Assembly (NCBI RefSeq): GCF_037975245.1
Contig: NC_092576.1
Coordinates: 13,682,611-13,746,610 of the forward strand
Reading direction: 5' to 3'
From: Apostichopus japonicus
Lineage: Eukaryota > Echinodermata > Holothuroidea > Aspidochirotida > Stichopodidae
DNA length: 64,000 nt
A program made the position numbers and the translations under genes. Shown here piece by piece: positions 13,088 through 47,710 of this stretch (positions are counted from its first letter, which is position 1; each line of letters begins with the position of its first letter). Below the pieces are notes generated by a model. It made no database searches and was not told where the DNA came from. It was given only the letters and a program-made list of their open reading frames with translations.

Positions 13088-15130
13088 CAGTCAAAAACAG
13101 ATGTGCCAAAATAGAGCGGTAACTTGCTAAATGCTACCTTAGTGATGAGGAACGTCATCCGTGCCCACATAAGGAACATTTCATTTGAATTTGATATGAA
13201 GTAAGCCAAAATCCGACAATGCATGCTGTATGCTTAACATTACAGCCAGCCTACATTGTTACTGTTACTTTAGCGTACACTAGGCCTAGTTTCAGTGAGC
13301 TCGTTTAGCATTGCATATGCCTTCTTTTTAACGAAACTTGAAGAAAAGAGAATTCTACTGATTTTTTCGTAAATATGACCTTCAGGTGCCTCGTTATTAT
13401 TTTAAACTGCAATGGGCTTAAAAGAAATTGCAAGGTCTTCTAAAGTTCAAACCCTAGCAACAACAGCTGAATATTTTCCATGGGGAGTCTAACACACGGA
13501 AAATGACTTTGTTACGAGAGTTTTTCCTCTCTGACGTCATCAAATTAGAACTTTGAGCGTATTCCGTAACCAAATATTATATAGTTTTGAGGTTACTGAA
13601 TAATGTAATATATTTGATCCCTGCCTTTGTGTTTCCTTTAACAGCTGTATAAGTACTATTTAAAAATGTGTTCTATTTTCTAGATAATATTGAGGTTTCA
13701 TGACTTTTTCCAACATAATGGCAAGCAGAAGTAACAGTTTTGGGGTATTTCACATGTTGCATATGACGTCATTAATCACACAGGCACGGGTATTCATTGT
13801 CAGGCACCTATCCACCAAGTTGTAACTTGATCGGACTTACGGTCTAGGAGGTGTTGGAGACACACTTTGTCGCACAATTTAGGTCATTTAATGTTGACTT
13901 AAATTAACCTTTGACGCCGACTTTAAACAATAAAATCTGTCCTATGTTTCGCCCTCGCACACTAATGCACTCACAGCCTTCCTCACATTTCTGATGTGAG
14001 GTGAAGTACAATATCTTATCTACATATACATTACATGTAGGGAGATGAGGTAATAATGCGTATCATCCACCGTTAAAGACAAAAGCTGTTTCTTAATTAA
14101 CGTTATACAATTAAAAGTGAATTATCACTGTCGTTTTACTACAAATGGTTAATGTTAATTTACGGTGTAACGGTACTTTTAAGTCCTGTTATTTTACAGA
14201 ACGGGTAGTGAACAATGAACGTATATACGTGCTATATCACGGTTTCTAGTTATTTTGCCTTAAAACACTGTTAATATACAATTTCTCGTTCATGGTGTAT
14301 ACAAGCCTAGGACAACTTGTCGCTTCAGTAAGCCTACTCCAACATCTTCAACTACACTTTATTTCTTAATTCTTTCCAACTCAATGTTTACGGCTAGATT
14401 AAAATCTTTGTTAATGTTGTTTTCTTGAGAGCAAGTTTTGTTAGATAGGCTTATTTCCACTACACACTTTAACTCCAAGTATTATAGTCTAACATACATA
14501 TGCAATGTGCAGAGTCAAGGAGCAGCTAATAAGGGAAAATTGTACAATGCACTGTGTGATAAAGGCTAGACTGAGATCTTTCGAAAACAACTATGTGTCG
14601 ATCTTATTTGAGCTGACCAAAGGTATTATGAATGCGTGATAGAATTGTAATTTTACAGTTGTCTTCGAGGTACCCATGTTGTGCATGGCTGAAACGGAAA
14701 TGGGATTTGAAATGACAATTAAATATGTTTAACAACCGTAGGATGCGGTGTGGTTAACATGCTTGTGTTATATAATGGATAACTGACATTTCTTTTCCAT
14801 ATTCATGTAAATGTAGTGAGAACATCACAAACTGTTCTTATTCAATAACTTTTATTTATAACATTGTTTGCTGTGGTATATACTACTTTAAAGATCACGC
14901 AATGCACTCAGTTTCATATAAAAATGTACTGATGAAAGGATGAAAAAAGCAAAACTTAGTTACTGCATCGACTTTGAATGTAAAATAAGTATTTTATTTA
15001 CTGGAGAAAGCCCGAATGTTTCACTATTAGAAAATTTACATCTAATTATTACAAAGTTTTGAGAAGTAGAAAATTTAGTGAATCACATACAAAGCCAATT
15101 TATACGCATTCACACACCAGTGGAATAGAA
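13088..15130. other. Intergenic, no feature recognised
   Basis: No convincing coding frame. The first 100 bases may be the decayed continuation of the P2X7-tail-like relic. Confidence 0.45.
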
Positions 15131-15300
15131 TCACTGTGGTCGAGTGGTACGGACTTCGGTTAGTGACACAAGATCCGGGGTTCGATTCCTACCTTCGCCT
15201 GATGAGTCCCAAAAGGACGAAATCGGCCGTGAAGTGGAATTTTTCTGGTGTGTTGTTGCTATATATCTGTCATACCACTTGCTACACATTCATGATATAC
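15131..15300 (+). mobile_element. tRNA-derived SINE with hammerhead-like core
   Basis: An A-box-like TGGTCGAGTGGTA and a B box GGTTCGATTCC mark a tRNA-derived head. Directly after it comes CTGATGA, a 4-bp stem (GTCC/GGAC, loop CAAAA) and GAAA at 15199-15222, the conserved core layout of hammerhead ribozymes. The 3' side runs into a (TA)n tract. A related copy lies on the minus strand near 3.5 kb. Confidence 0.7.
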
Positions 15301-15346
15301 ATATATATATAAATATATATATATATATAAATATATATATCTATAA

Positions 15347-15416
<70 letters not shown>
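15294..15416 (+). repeat. (TA)n microsatellite at the 3' side of a SINE
   Basis: TA with several AAATA and ACATA interruptions, directly following the hammerhead-core SINE. Confidence 0.95.
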
Positions 15417-15419
<3 letters not shown>

Positions 15420-15711
15420 ATATAGACAAGATATACAATTTACACCATATTGCTACCCTGGGTTTCACGCACGCATAGAGCGACGATCTTCAGGCCAGTG
15501 GATGGTCAAAACAGACTACTTCTTTTTCAACCGTTTACGGTTCAATAGCTTGGGGTTCCCATGGCGACACAAAGAAATAAGCTCTGCTCTGCAAAAAACA
15601 AACGTTGGCTGTTTTACTTCCAATCACTTACCTAATTTAATTATCGTATCTCACTCGAGATCCAGCCTTTCTCTAAATGCAACACAGTTGTTTAACAGTT
15701 GTTCCGTTATT

Positions 15712-15713
<2 letters not shown>

Positions 15714-15799
<86 letters not shown>

Positions 15800-15806
15800 C
15801 ATATAT

Positions 15807-15882
<76 letters not shown>
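15714..15882 (+). repeat. (TA)n microsatellite
   Basis: About 170 bp of TA with a short ACATATATCCTT interruption; it borders the TGACACC fragment. Confidence 0.97.
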
Positions 15883-15884
<2 letters not shown>

Positions 15885-16082
15885 ACACCTCTATCGGGGT
15901 AAAATTGATGATTACACCCAAATGGTGTCAACGTAAGAATGTGCATTCTCGGAGCGATGCAAGAATGACCCTCTTGAAGGGGTCATTGTGAGTAACTGTG
16001 GTTGTCAAATGCGTAAAAATGGTGTCCAGAACACCTATAACCCTTGAAACGTGTCAATTGACACCCAATTTTATTTTCAGTG
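15883..16082. mobile_element. Fragment with a CACTGAAAA end and repeated TGACACC motifs
   Basis: The right edge reads, in reverse, CACTGAAAATAAAATTGG, close to the right end of the 5.8-kb CACTA-like element (CACTGAAAACTTAAATTGG). Inside, TGACACC/GGTGTCA occurs in both orientations several times. The left end is lost at a (TA)n tract. Confidence 0.42.
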
Positions 16083-16225
16083 TATATATATATATAAATG
16101 AAAACGTAATGAGAAGGAAAATCCAGAGCAGTGAAAATAATTCCAGCCTCCACCGGGATTCGAACCCGGGCCTCCCGCTTTGTACGCGGACAATCTAACT
16201 CACAAGGCCATGGACGCTGATTGTA
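16083..16225 (-). mobile_element. tRNA-derived SINE with near-intact anticodon and T arms
   Basis: On the minus strand CCGC GTACAAA GCGG forms an anticodon arm and GGGTTCGAATCCCGGTGG forms the B box/T arm. The D-arm side is degraded. The tail runs TTTTCATT(TA)n. It is a SINE head rather than a functional tRNA. Confidence 0.68.
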
Positions 16226-18338
16226 TGTCCAGAGATTCGAAACCGGTAAGGAAGGTCGTAATTTCACTATAGGCGTTTGACACCTGTATCGAACAATACT
16301 AGTTCTGTTTTTGGTGACATATTTTGCCTTACTCTAGAGATAAAACATGTTGCTAACCAACTCGAAATCATTTGTGATTTCTAAAGCCGGATCTCGAAAG
16401 AGATACTTTGAACAGACTTTATGTTAATAGAATGGAGGTCATTCATAGGTAAAACATCAAAATTACGCATTATTCTTCGCAAATCACTCCCTAGCCTGGT
16501 CACACATGCAAGGTCTGCTGTAGGTATTTGCGACTTAAAGTGCTAGACACATTCAGGGACGAGTTTCACCTTTTTTTATTGCTTCATATGTGCAGTTCAA
16601 GCAGTAGGCTGATGCTTTAAACTACCTGTGTCCTTCATCTACATGGGCATTCGTCCAATATTGTGGGCTCATATGACAAATATTGTAACGACTAAACTTG
16701 TCAGTTTATTACTTCTTTTACATGTTAAAGTTTTTACAAACCATGTAGCAATACACCGGACAAGTGTGATAGGCCTATTTCCGTTTCCACAAGACAACAA
16801 TACACAACTTAAAGGCTTTTGAAGAATTCACGCGAGAGGGGTGAATTGTAAAAACGACATCGACCAAAGTGATAAATAACTTTAGCGGTGACGTCTAAGG
16901 TTAGGGTATTTATGATGGGGTTTATGTGGGGAAAGGGACCCTCATGTAGGGAGATCTTGTGACGAAACTTGGTTTTGTTTGTTCAAGAGTCGATTGCTGG
17001 ACCCCCACCACCAAGCAAGTCGTAACAAAATTACACAAGATAAACATATATAATTACTTCAAGTAACCATTGACTGCGAAAATGGTGATAATAGCAAGAC
17101 TGTAAATATAAATAATTTAGTTCCCATCCCTTTTTTTCTGTTCAATATGGTTCATCATAGTTAAATTTCTAAGTTTATATGAATCGTTTAAAATAAAATG
17201 AATCGTTAAGAAGGTTTGGCAATATATAGAAAAACACTGCGTGACTGATTGCAAAGGTCGTAATCATTATATTTCGTAAACTGGGAGGGAGTTCATATTA
17301 ACAGCACAGACCCAGAATACCGGGACATCTTCAATACATACCTAAGTCAGAAGAGATAATCCTCAATATCTGTAAATTTAGTACCCTTAACTATAATATG
17401 TCCGTTGCAGAAAGTTACATGACAATCAACTATTTTAAATGGTTGATTTTTTCAATCGAGGGAGAAAGTGGAAATTACAGAGACTAACCGTAACTAAGTT
17501 TAAGATCAGGGAAAGCTTGTCTTTATTTCGTAACATTGATTGTAAACCATATTTAAAGACATATTATCATCTGTACGTTGGTTTCCTTCCCAGAAGCAAG
17601 TTTGCTTATGGTTTTATTACCATAAACACTCATCTAGGTGAAATATTAGAACATTAAATGAACGGACTTATGGTCACTCTTGTCTGACCCATCATTAAAA
17701 TGTATAAAAAGGAAATATTTTACAAACCTTGAAAATACAATGTACTAAACATCAATTGGATTCTAACTCATACACTCAATCACCTTTTCGAATTCTATAG
17801 AGAACAAGAGGTCTTCGAATGCCTTACAAATGAAAAAGTCCGGGCCAAACGTACATTTTCGCCAATAAACTTACTGTTTATTAAATCCGTCTGCACGTCG
17901 CCAACAATATTGTTAACTATACTTGTGTGTATTTACTAATGCGTGTGCCCTAATCTTATCCGCGCTTTGCGTATTGAGTTTACTAACATTTCTGTAACTA
18001 GCGAGGAATATAATTTATTCTCATGCTTACGGATCAGGGGGTTAATCCCCCTAGATCTCTGACTATATACAAGGTATCGCCATATCAATATAAATAAATA
18101 ATTTCTGTTTGTGTTCTTTCTCCTTAGATTCCACTTACTTGGCGCTTTCACAAACCAATTATACTTTATACCAAATATAACCATTGAAGCTTATGGCGAC
18201 TAACATCTAGCAAATATCTGCTTCGTGGTTATCAAGGTCTTTCTTCCAGTTGAAAGTGCAGATCATAATTTCTAATAAAAATGATAATGGCTCTTCGATA
18301 CGCTGTAAATAATTTAACTAACAAATGGACACAATTAT
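16226..18338. other. 3' flank of the GCPII-like gene
   Basis: No gene is seen. Reverse-strand AATAAA near 17873-17880 could serve the gene about 460 bp past its stop, but it is not a close-in signal. Confidence 0.35.
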
Positions 18339-39265
<20,927 letters not shown>

Positions 39266-42212
39266 ATTAACAATACTTCTGGATCAGAATGATCAAATGG
39301 GCTACAAAAACACATCGACTGCATCATGTTATTCAATCCTAATAAAATTCAGTGATGCGTTTTGTGATTCCTGTTGTTCGGTCCGAATAATTCAAAGCCG
39401 GCACACATAAGATCATCCCACTATGAAAAGATATACTTGCAAAGATATAGGACCGACGGTAATAAACCGTTCTCGAGATTGATTATATAGTCAACCTTTG
39501 GTCTTTCTCGTTATAGTCATATCATCCAGTGAGTAAACAACTTGTCAGAGCTATTGTTCATAAAGGTTAATATTTCGTTACAAACTAACTGTTAACATAA
39601 ATGCTACATTGCGGAATGACTGGATCTTAAGAAATAACAATTTAGTTGAATAAATTAAAATTAAACAATATAGTGGTTTGGCTGAAGTTTTTCTCACTGA
39701 ACTGATATTATTTGCTCTTAGATTCTCCAAAATTATGTTTTTAGGAATGCTTATTTTTATTAACAATGTATTTTTTTTCAAAATAAAGTATTAAAAATAC
39801 CAAAAGCTCATTTTCCATGGAAATAAGAATACAATAAATGAAAAGGGCCGTAAACTTCAGTCCTACAAGGCAATACTAAGCAATTGCATGTTAATTCATA
39901 GTGGTCAGGTACAGCGCGGGAACCATACTTACAAAGTATTGGCACCTATATGGAGTAACCCCTCACACCCCATACCCTACTTTTCAACCTTGCAAAAATC
40001 AAATGCACTAATATCATCTTTTATTAGCAAATTCTTGAGTTAAGACCAAGCTATGGACCGATTTGAAGCATACATATGCCCCCGGTGCACCATTTTGCGT
40101 TTATTTCTTCTTTTTTGGGAGATACCGCCGAGCTAAATCCTCATACTTACATTTCTGGATCCACCCCCGGCGGGCGGCCCGTTTCATTGTACATGCCTCG
40201 TAAAATTGTGTTTTATGACACTAACCTACGATTTTCAACCATAGATATTTTGTTTTTGGTTGTGAGAAACTCAGACATTGAAGTCCGCTTCAACGAACCT
40301 CTCACTGCAAAAACTGAATAAGCCCCTATCATTCGGCCTATGTATTTCTGAAACTATTTAAAACTTTTTCAAAATTAGTAGTTCTATATTGGATGGGAAA
40401 GTATAACACAAAAACAGTAAAATACACGGTTGAATTATTTACAGTAAAAATTGTCACCCCAACGGGAACACATATTCATAATCAAATATTGATGCATGGG
40501 ATGTGAGGGTGTGCCTCCCCAACCCTCTCCCCCTCTTCCATTTTTCAACTTCGCTCAAAAACTCAAAAAGTGTGTGTTACCACAATCGTGCGTTGAGACC
40601 TAGTTGTAGTTCTTACATATATTTTGAATTATACTTTAAAATACAACATATAGTTGTCGTCTAAATTGGGGCACCACCAGACCCTATAGTACATGGGAAT
40701 GTCGTCAGCAGACCCTCCTTTACCAAATTCTTCATTCATTTAGAAAGTTTCCCTCGAACACATTTGAAACAAGTGTACGCCGTGACCCTAAATGACGGAT
40801 GCCCTCCGGTACATGTGATCTCCCCCCCCCCCCCTTTCCATTAAAACATCCTACATACGCAAATGCGTATAAGAGCGGAAGGAAATTATGTTAACGATAT
40901 AAATGTCATATTGATCAATCATCAATCACTTTGTTCTACATGTTTCATAGCCGCCATTGCGCTATTTTACTGTCAGTAGTAAACAAGAGTCGTGTTCGGA
41001 CCTAGTCGGTAGAGCTATGGACTCTAGCTTGCCTGTTTATTATTTTTAGTTATTTGGAGACTCTGGTGCAGTGAAGTGAAACGATACGAAATGAGGCTCC
41101 AACGAGGTTTGCCAACGAACAATCTGCTCATTAATGTAATAAATGTTGTCTAATTTAAACTGCAGTAATCTACATTACTTGAGGAATACGCAGCTACATG
41201 TTAACATGTCTACATCTACGAGCCTGTGATGTAGGACTCCATTTCAGTCCGGACTCGGAGTCATATTTTTACATGTGAATGACTCGAACTCGAATTTGGA
41301 CTGAGTTAACAGAGATAAAAACGTAAAGCTATTGAAGACTGTAATATATTGTACTGACGTTAGTGTAATTCATCATATCAATGTCGTACATGTCAGGGCT
41401 TCTTTACTTCGTTATTTCGATATCTTCCCGAAGAATTCGAAACAGAACTGCATGACATTGGTTAAGTACTAAACTATTTTATTGTAATTTATGTGGCCTT
41501 TACGGATTATACTATCAAAGCAACTACAGCAATCCATATATCACACTAAATCCAATATATGATCCCATTTCAAAATAAATGGAGAGCCTTAAGGTCCAAT
41601 GTTTATCTCGACCCTACGTATTACATCGTGTGGATGAGATAGTGTACTATATTGTCAGGTTTGTAGATATTGCTGGATTACCCAAATTTCTACCTACCTA
41701 ACTGAGCTAGAACTAGGTGGGTTGATGTGCATTATTGAGGAGTTGGGGGTACCAAAGGGTGACGCAATGATATGCATCATATTTATTATTCGTGGGTGGT
41801 GCCAAACAGGTTTCACTAAATCTTAAGCCAATGGACTTCCAACTTGGTAGGGATTTGATTACATGGGATGGAGTATCTTCGTGAGTTATGAAGTCATAAG
41901 GTTAAGGGTCAGGGCTAAAAGGTAAAATCAAAGAAACGTGAAAGATGAATGTAGATAAAATTCTAAATACATAAAACATAGTGGGCTATGAGCATTTAAT
42001 CCTAATATCTCAACAAATGTATGAACAAAATGATTAAAATAGAAAAATAAGTGTTTAAAAATCCCCCGGAGTGATACCATCACAGGGACACATTGTAAAG
42101 ACATTTTGAATTAACAGTGTATACTGTTTAATTGTTTGATATCCTTTAAATGAGTGAAGAGCGTTACTCTTGGAAAATATAGAAACACCAATATATAAGT
42201 CTCATTATCAAC
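39266..42212. other. 5' flank of the GCPII-like gene, no further gene seen
   Basis: The promoter should lie just above 39265, but no clear TATA or initiator can be assigned. Frames at 40076 and elsewhere are unsupported. A C-run is at 40820. Confidence 0.4.
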
Positions 42213-42309
<97 letters not shown>

Positions 42310-42323
42310 TATATACGTATACA

Positions 42324-42362
<39 letters not shown>

Positions 42363-42411
42363 CTAATATATATATATCTAATACATATATATCTAATATA
42401 TATACATATAT
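42213..42411 (+). repeat. (TA)n microsatellite with TCTAATA variant repeat
   Basis: About 150 bp of TA, then repeats of a (TA)nTCTAA(TA)n motif near 42360-42400. Nothing else is recognised around it. Confidence 0.95.
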
Positions 42412-43347
42412 CATTCGCACGTGGTTACAAATATAACAGAAAGCATGGCGAAATAGGGGAATAGGCTGGAGCGTACAACTTTACTAGGGTGTCGGGGAAA
42501 TATGGTGTATTGAATAAATGGGATGTTTTCTTATTTCCATAATATTACTAAGAACAAAAGAAGAATTGAAGAAACATGAGGGGATGGGGGGGGGACTGGT
42601 GACATTGATGTTACTAGGACCCGACCTGGCTTTATTCACCACTGCGTAACAGTAGACTTACATATATGTTAGGCGTTTCAGCATCTCTTATGCTCAAAGT
42701 GTTTTACCCCCAGCTTCAACCCCCCCCCATCACCCCCATCCCTGTTTTCGAAACTTGCTCACACAAAAAAATGCTCAACTTTGCTTAACTTTTCTGAATG
42801 GATTGGGGACTGAAACAGCTACTTTGGTTGAATTGGATAGAAATATCGCAATTGTTGAAACATCTTGCGTGTTAATATACAGGACCTTCCAGCGAGAACA
42901 AGGGTGGAATATACACGAGTTCAACACTCGGTATGTTGCTCAAATCCTTTTGCTTCGTTTACTAGTTTACGTGAAGATTACAGTTGTGAATGTACATTCT
43001 GCTTTTTAACATGATATATTAATTTCATTGAATACATCACAATCTCTGCAGATACTGCTTGCAAGAAACATGTGTTGAGAGGAAAGACTTCGATTCGCAC
43101 TCGTGAGTTTCCGGACAGGTGTTTCTTAAATTTTTGGAATATGGAATGTCAGGTAAGACATTCAATTATATTTACAATTATACTAATCCATTGCAACAAG
43201 ATCAGTTTAGAAGGCTGAGAGATAAGAATGTGGACGAGAAAATTGATGGCGACTTTACTTTAGTTTACATGTGTCCAACGTTTTTGAAATCATTTTTTCC
43301 GATTCGCTATGGTACAATAACATTTTACATTTTATCTATAACTCCAG
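42412..43347. other. Upstream region of the broken helical paralogue
   Basis: A candidate exon 43052-43140 (CTCTGCAG ... CAG|GTAAGAC) ends in the phase needed by the 43348 exon but shows no similarity to exons upstream of the 8-kb copy. Confidence 0.3.
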
Positions 43348-44313
43348 GAAGCGAGTAAAGAGTCCAAGGAACCCATCGACGATTTTAGATTGTCTCTCAA
43401 AACCGCAAAGAAAGAATTGGAATGTTCTTCGGTCGACATTTCTTATCGGGGAGAAGATGAAATATTGCCACGTATAAATGAACAATTGATCGAAATAGCA
43501 ACGAATTTACTGGAGTACATTGATGCGTACCTGCTGAGGGTTGTTAAATCATGCACAAGGTTATGCAGAACAATAACAATGCTTTTTCAACCTTATGAAG
43601 AAATGGAATTTGATCAATGAATTAACGAAACAAAGACTTACAACACATGTTGCAGTGTACTAATCAATCTCCATAAGATAATGTCAGACTCATTAGATGA
43701 GATAACGATCAAACTGTGTACTTTACTGACTGAATTGGACAACAGAGAAAACAAGAACACTAAAAAGAATAAAGAAGTGCAGAGGAAAGCTAAAAGAAAT
43801 CACAAAATTGCAACTGCGTCTTCGTTCGTACCAATTTTTGGAGTTGTCCCAGCATTGGCAATGAATTCAAGTGCTAAAGAAAAAGCAAAAGACGCACAGA
43901 CCATTATGGAAGTACTGCCTTTGATAAAGATATTTCGTTAAGTAATTGGTGATAAACTAATGCCTGTTATAGATCAACTGGATTACCATCTTCGTGAAAC
44001 CATGTCGTTTTTTGAAGACATTAAAGATTTGTTAATTAGTCTCCATGATTTCTCTCTACAAGGAAAAGAAACTAGAACAGAATTAGATAAGACAAAATAT
44101 ATTGTAATAGCTAAAGGCCGTTCAGTAGAACTGTTATTTTTATGTGACAGCCTTCCAAATTCACTTTCCAAGATGAGTAATGTAACTCCGACACTTTCCA
44201 ACCAGGAAGAAGAGAAAGTATTGCATAGGCTTGATATAATGATTGCCAAGTCATCGGAATGCACGGACAGTGAAAATGCAAAAGAAATCACACGTCATTT
44301 GTTTGAGATGTAA
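43348..44313 (+). pseudogene. Paralogue of the 8-kb helical-protein exon, with two in-frame stops
   Basis: Starts after an acceptor (AACTCCAG), as the 8153 exon does. It aligns along the whole exon, best at the hydrophobic segment (SSFVPIFGVVPALAM against SSFVPFVGLFPAVAM) and at the SLDE motif before it. Two stops interrupt one continuous frame: TGA at 43618, near a Trp of the intact copy, and TAA at 43939. There is no frameshift; frame 1 is kept for 322 codons. It is most simply a young pseudogene. Sequencing error, or use of only part of the exon, cannot be excluded. The break is described only. Confidence 0.78.
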
Positions 44314-47300
44314 CGTAAGCACCCTCTAAGTTAATGGCGCTTTGCAAACAGGATATGACCAACTAAGTGTCACATATGCAGATCATTACTGGCAGTCTTC
44401 ATTGCATGTTGTTGGTGAATTGTCTATTCTAGCCAAAGTAACATTGCAATGTTTCCATTAGTTTATAAATTGTAGAGCCACCGGCGGATTCAAACAAATA
44501 TGCATGTATTATCTGTTAGATCTAAGACTTTATCAACAGGACGTGGTCAATGGTAAACTGCTTATTTTAAAATGCAATATCTTTAATACATTGTATATCA
44601 TCAAAAAACACAAAATGGTGATGTTTATTCCGTAGACGCATTTAAAATTCCAAGCCTTAGATCATTTAATGATGTTCAGAAACACATGATATGTAAATTC
44701 TACCATGACTGGGTTGTTGTGATCCTTACACAAATTTGCCAGTTGCTGTTTCCATACTTCATGTGACGTTTTCAGAGAAGAAAGAATGTTGTCGTAATGT
44801 CAAGGCAACTACTGCCCAGTCTGTACAAATATGATTTGAATTATAGTAGTTAATGTATGATGTTTTCATTCGATGTATTCTTTTTGCTTTGATTTCTTGG
44901 TTGTATGGTAGACGAATTGTTCTGAAGCTGATAGTTTGCATTATTTTATAACAAACAAGACAACACGACTTGAATTCCTTTACTAGAAACTACCATGAAA
45001 ACTATGAAATATTAATTTGATCAATATTTCATAATCGGGTTTGCTTCGTCAGTTTTGAAGTTTGCATTTAAGTTGATTGTCTATTCCTAAATAAATCACA
45101 AGCTAGCAATTCAAGGTGTCTCAAATATCATTCAAAAGATTGGCCATGTTGTTCATGTAATATGATTTTGCGAGAGGCATTCTGTGATACACGCACTACT
45201 CAAGTTTGAGTGACTTTATAGCTGAGGTTGAGTTTGCTGCACACATTTGCCAACGTTTTTGCCATTTCACTGATTTGCCATATGCCAAATGATGTTTTAG
45301 CTATAACATGTATTACCCTTTCAATGCGTTAAATGGTCTTCATAGTGGATCCACATTCCACGCCGAAGCAAGCACACACCAAATTCAAAGCCCATCAAGC
45401 TGAAAATTAAAAATAAATTTCTTTAACATTGTCTCGCAAAGCACGTTAGAAAGAGAAGCATCCAACACATGCTTCAATAACGATCTTCACTCTTTGAATT
45501 GGCGACGTTACCAAAATAATAGTTTAAATAAATATATAATAAATATGTATTGATCGATAGTAAGAAGAACAAATGACACTTTTATTTACCATTTACATGT
45601 CTTTCACAGTATCATCGAGTTTACCTCAGATTAAATACTCACTACAAGTTGACTTAATCTAGGTGACTTGTCGCAAAGAAAAGATGCAATCACCAATGTA
45701 CATCAACAACATTCTCACATCTTTAGCTTCGTAGCTACATATAACTTCATAATTCAGTGGACACCGTATGGTCATGATTGAGTTAGTAATGAATAATTTT
45801 ATTTATGAAAGTATATATTTTGTCCCCGTGAGGCTTTATCAAATGCGTTATTTTACAGTGTAATTGTGCAGACTGCTCAATGACAATATCGTTCGGAGAC
45901 TTTTCATTTTTGACCACACATCACATTACGTCACGTGCTGACAAAGATCAAAGACGGAATGTGTTAACAAATGTCTTTGATGTACTCAATTTTGTTCCTG
46001 GCATCCATTGTTATTTGAGGGTAATATCCGTAGTTTACAATAAATGGTGATAATTCATACTTCACATAAACAATTGACGTAGTATCATGGTCGTTCCATG
46101 ATAGTAAAGAAAAGTCTATACGTGGACACTGTTTACAACACGACCACGTTTCAAATCAGAGTGTACAATTCACTACTCAGGAACCTAAATAATGCAAGAA
46201 GTTGTGTAAAATTATGCTTGATTGAGTAATCAAGTTTGTCAAAACCGAACATTGAGTTTACTCAGACTTGTCACTTCACCATTATATTGAGGGGCCACGA
46301 GAACGTACTCCCTGCCGATACAGTAGGTTTTATATGTGTTTACACATAAGTTATCCAAATGGAGAGTATTTTTACCATTTTGCATGGAAGTGTCAAGCGA
46401 CCTCGAGCCAGCCTAAGTTAGACATACTCAAATGACTGACGGAGGCAACGATTCGAAAACTCAATCCCACAATTAGCGATTTCTTTTTAAAAGTAGGATT
46501 TAACATTGTTATTGGATTAGTGTGAGTACACGGAGTTGAGCGAAGTCCCCGAAAGCTGCGGTGTTTGTAGATGGAAGATAATGCATATATTTCAAACATC
46601 TAACAGTGGTACTAGGGGATTTACCTTTTCGTTATGTTCCTGACTTTAAAGCACAAAAGCAAAATAAATGACAAAATAAATCGCAGGAGGATTACACTCA
46701 AACCCCTGTTGCGGGTTTCTGGGGACTTGGGCGATAGGGACATTTGCAGTGTTGCTAATGCTCTGCTCTTAAAAGGATTTTACATCAGAGAAGTGCATTT
46801 CTCTGAGGAAATGTTAGCGGAATGGTCAAAGCAAAGGCAGACACCTGTTCAAGCAGGCAGGTGTTACATATGATTTGTCATTGTTTGACTTGTGTAACTA
46901 GTATATTAATTGATTCGACTTACGATTTGACCTTACTTCAGATTCTGGCCAAGAGTTATTCGTGGCAACTCTCCTAAAATGATGCGGAGTAGGAATCCAT
47001 AAGCCACACCATTTTCCATTACGAATGTTCTGTAAACATTCAGAGTATGGTGTATTGACTTAAGCTTACAAGTGTTACCTCACAGCCGGCGATGGATTCG
47101 ATCAGAATATACCACGTACAGGGGATCAACTGGCGCGCGCAGAGTAAACACAAGCGAAAAAAATAGGCAGAGTATTCGGCGTTTTCTTTACTATAATTAC
47201 TCAACTATCTGGGATTAGAATTAATCCAATGAACATATCAAACTAGAATCAAACCAACATATATAAGGCATATATATAAATAGAATAACTAATGATAACT

Positions 47301-47337
47301 CCGTAGTCATTTGGTCATCAAGGCTCCCGAACGGTAA
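44314..47337. other. Intergenic, no feature recognised
   Basis: About 3 kb without a convincing frame, repeat or RNA. A 79-codon plus frame at 46634 has no recognised motif. Confidence 0.45.
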
Positions 47338-47710
47338 ATACAAATGAGGCCTACAGCAGAACCCAAAACGTCAATTGGTACATCTCCGGTCCTCCTTATA
47401 CACAGCGTATGCGTTAACGCAAATGCAATAGATAAACTATGCGTCAACAACAAACCAATGGCGGCCCAGTCTTCCGTATAAACAGTGTGTGTGTTAACGC
47501 CAACAAATTGGGCACAGACACCTTACAAAAATCCAAAAGAAATGCTGTATGCACCAACGATAACACAATGGCCTTCTGTTCCTCCGTATATAGTGTGCGC
47601 GCTAACTCTGAACAAATGAGGCACATCTTTTTTACAAAAATCGATTAGAAAGACTGTTTGCGCCAACGACAAACCAATAGCCGTTTGGTTCTCCGTATAC
47701 AGCGTGTGCG
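47338..47710 (-). repeat. Tandem repeat, about 111-bp unit, 3-4 copies
   Basis: TCC(G/T)TATA.A(C/G)(A/T)GTGTGCG-like blocks recur near 47390, 47468, 47578 and 47690. Because 111 is a multiple of 3, minus-strand frames show a repeating HTLYTE.Q.AI..SL pattern. No start or gene context supports a real protein. Confidence 0.65.

Noticed and set aside
15502-15991. Long Ile/Tyr-repeat frames on both strands
   Set aside because: They are translations of (TA)n tracts (also at 10.9, 37.8, 42.2, 52.4 and 53.7 kb), not proteins.
16138-16210. Possible genuine tRNA gene
   Set aside because: The anticodon and T arms fold, but the D-arm side is degraded and a SINE body and tail follow.
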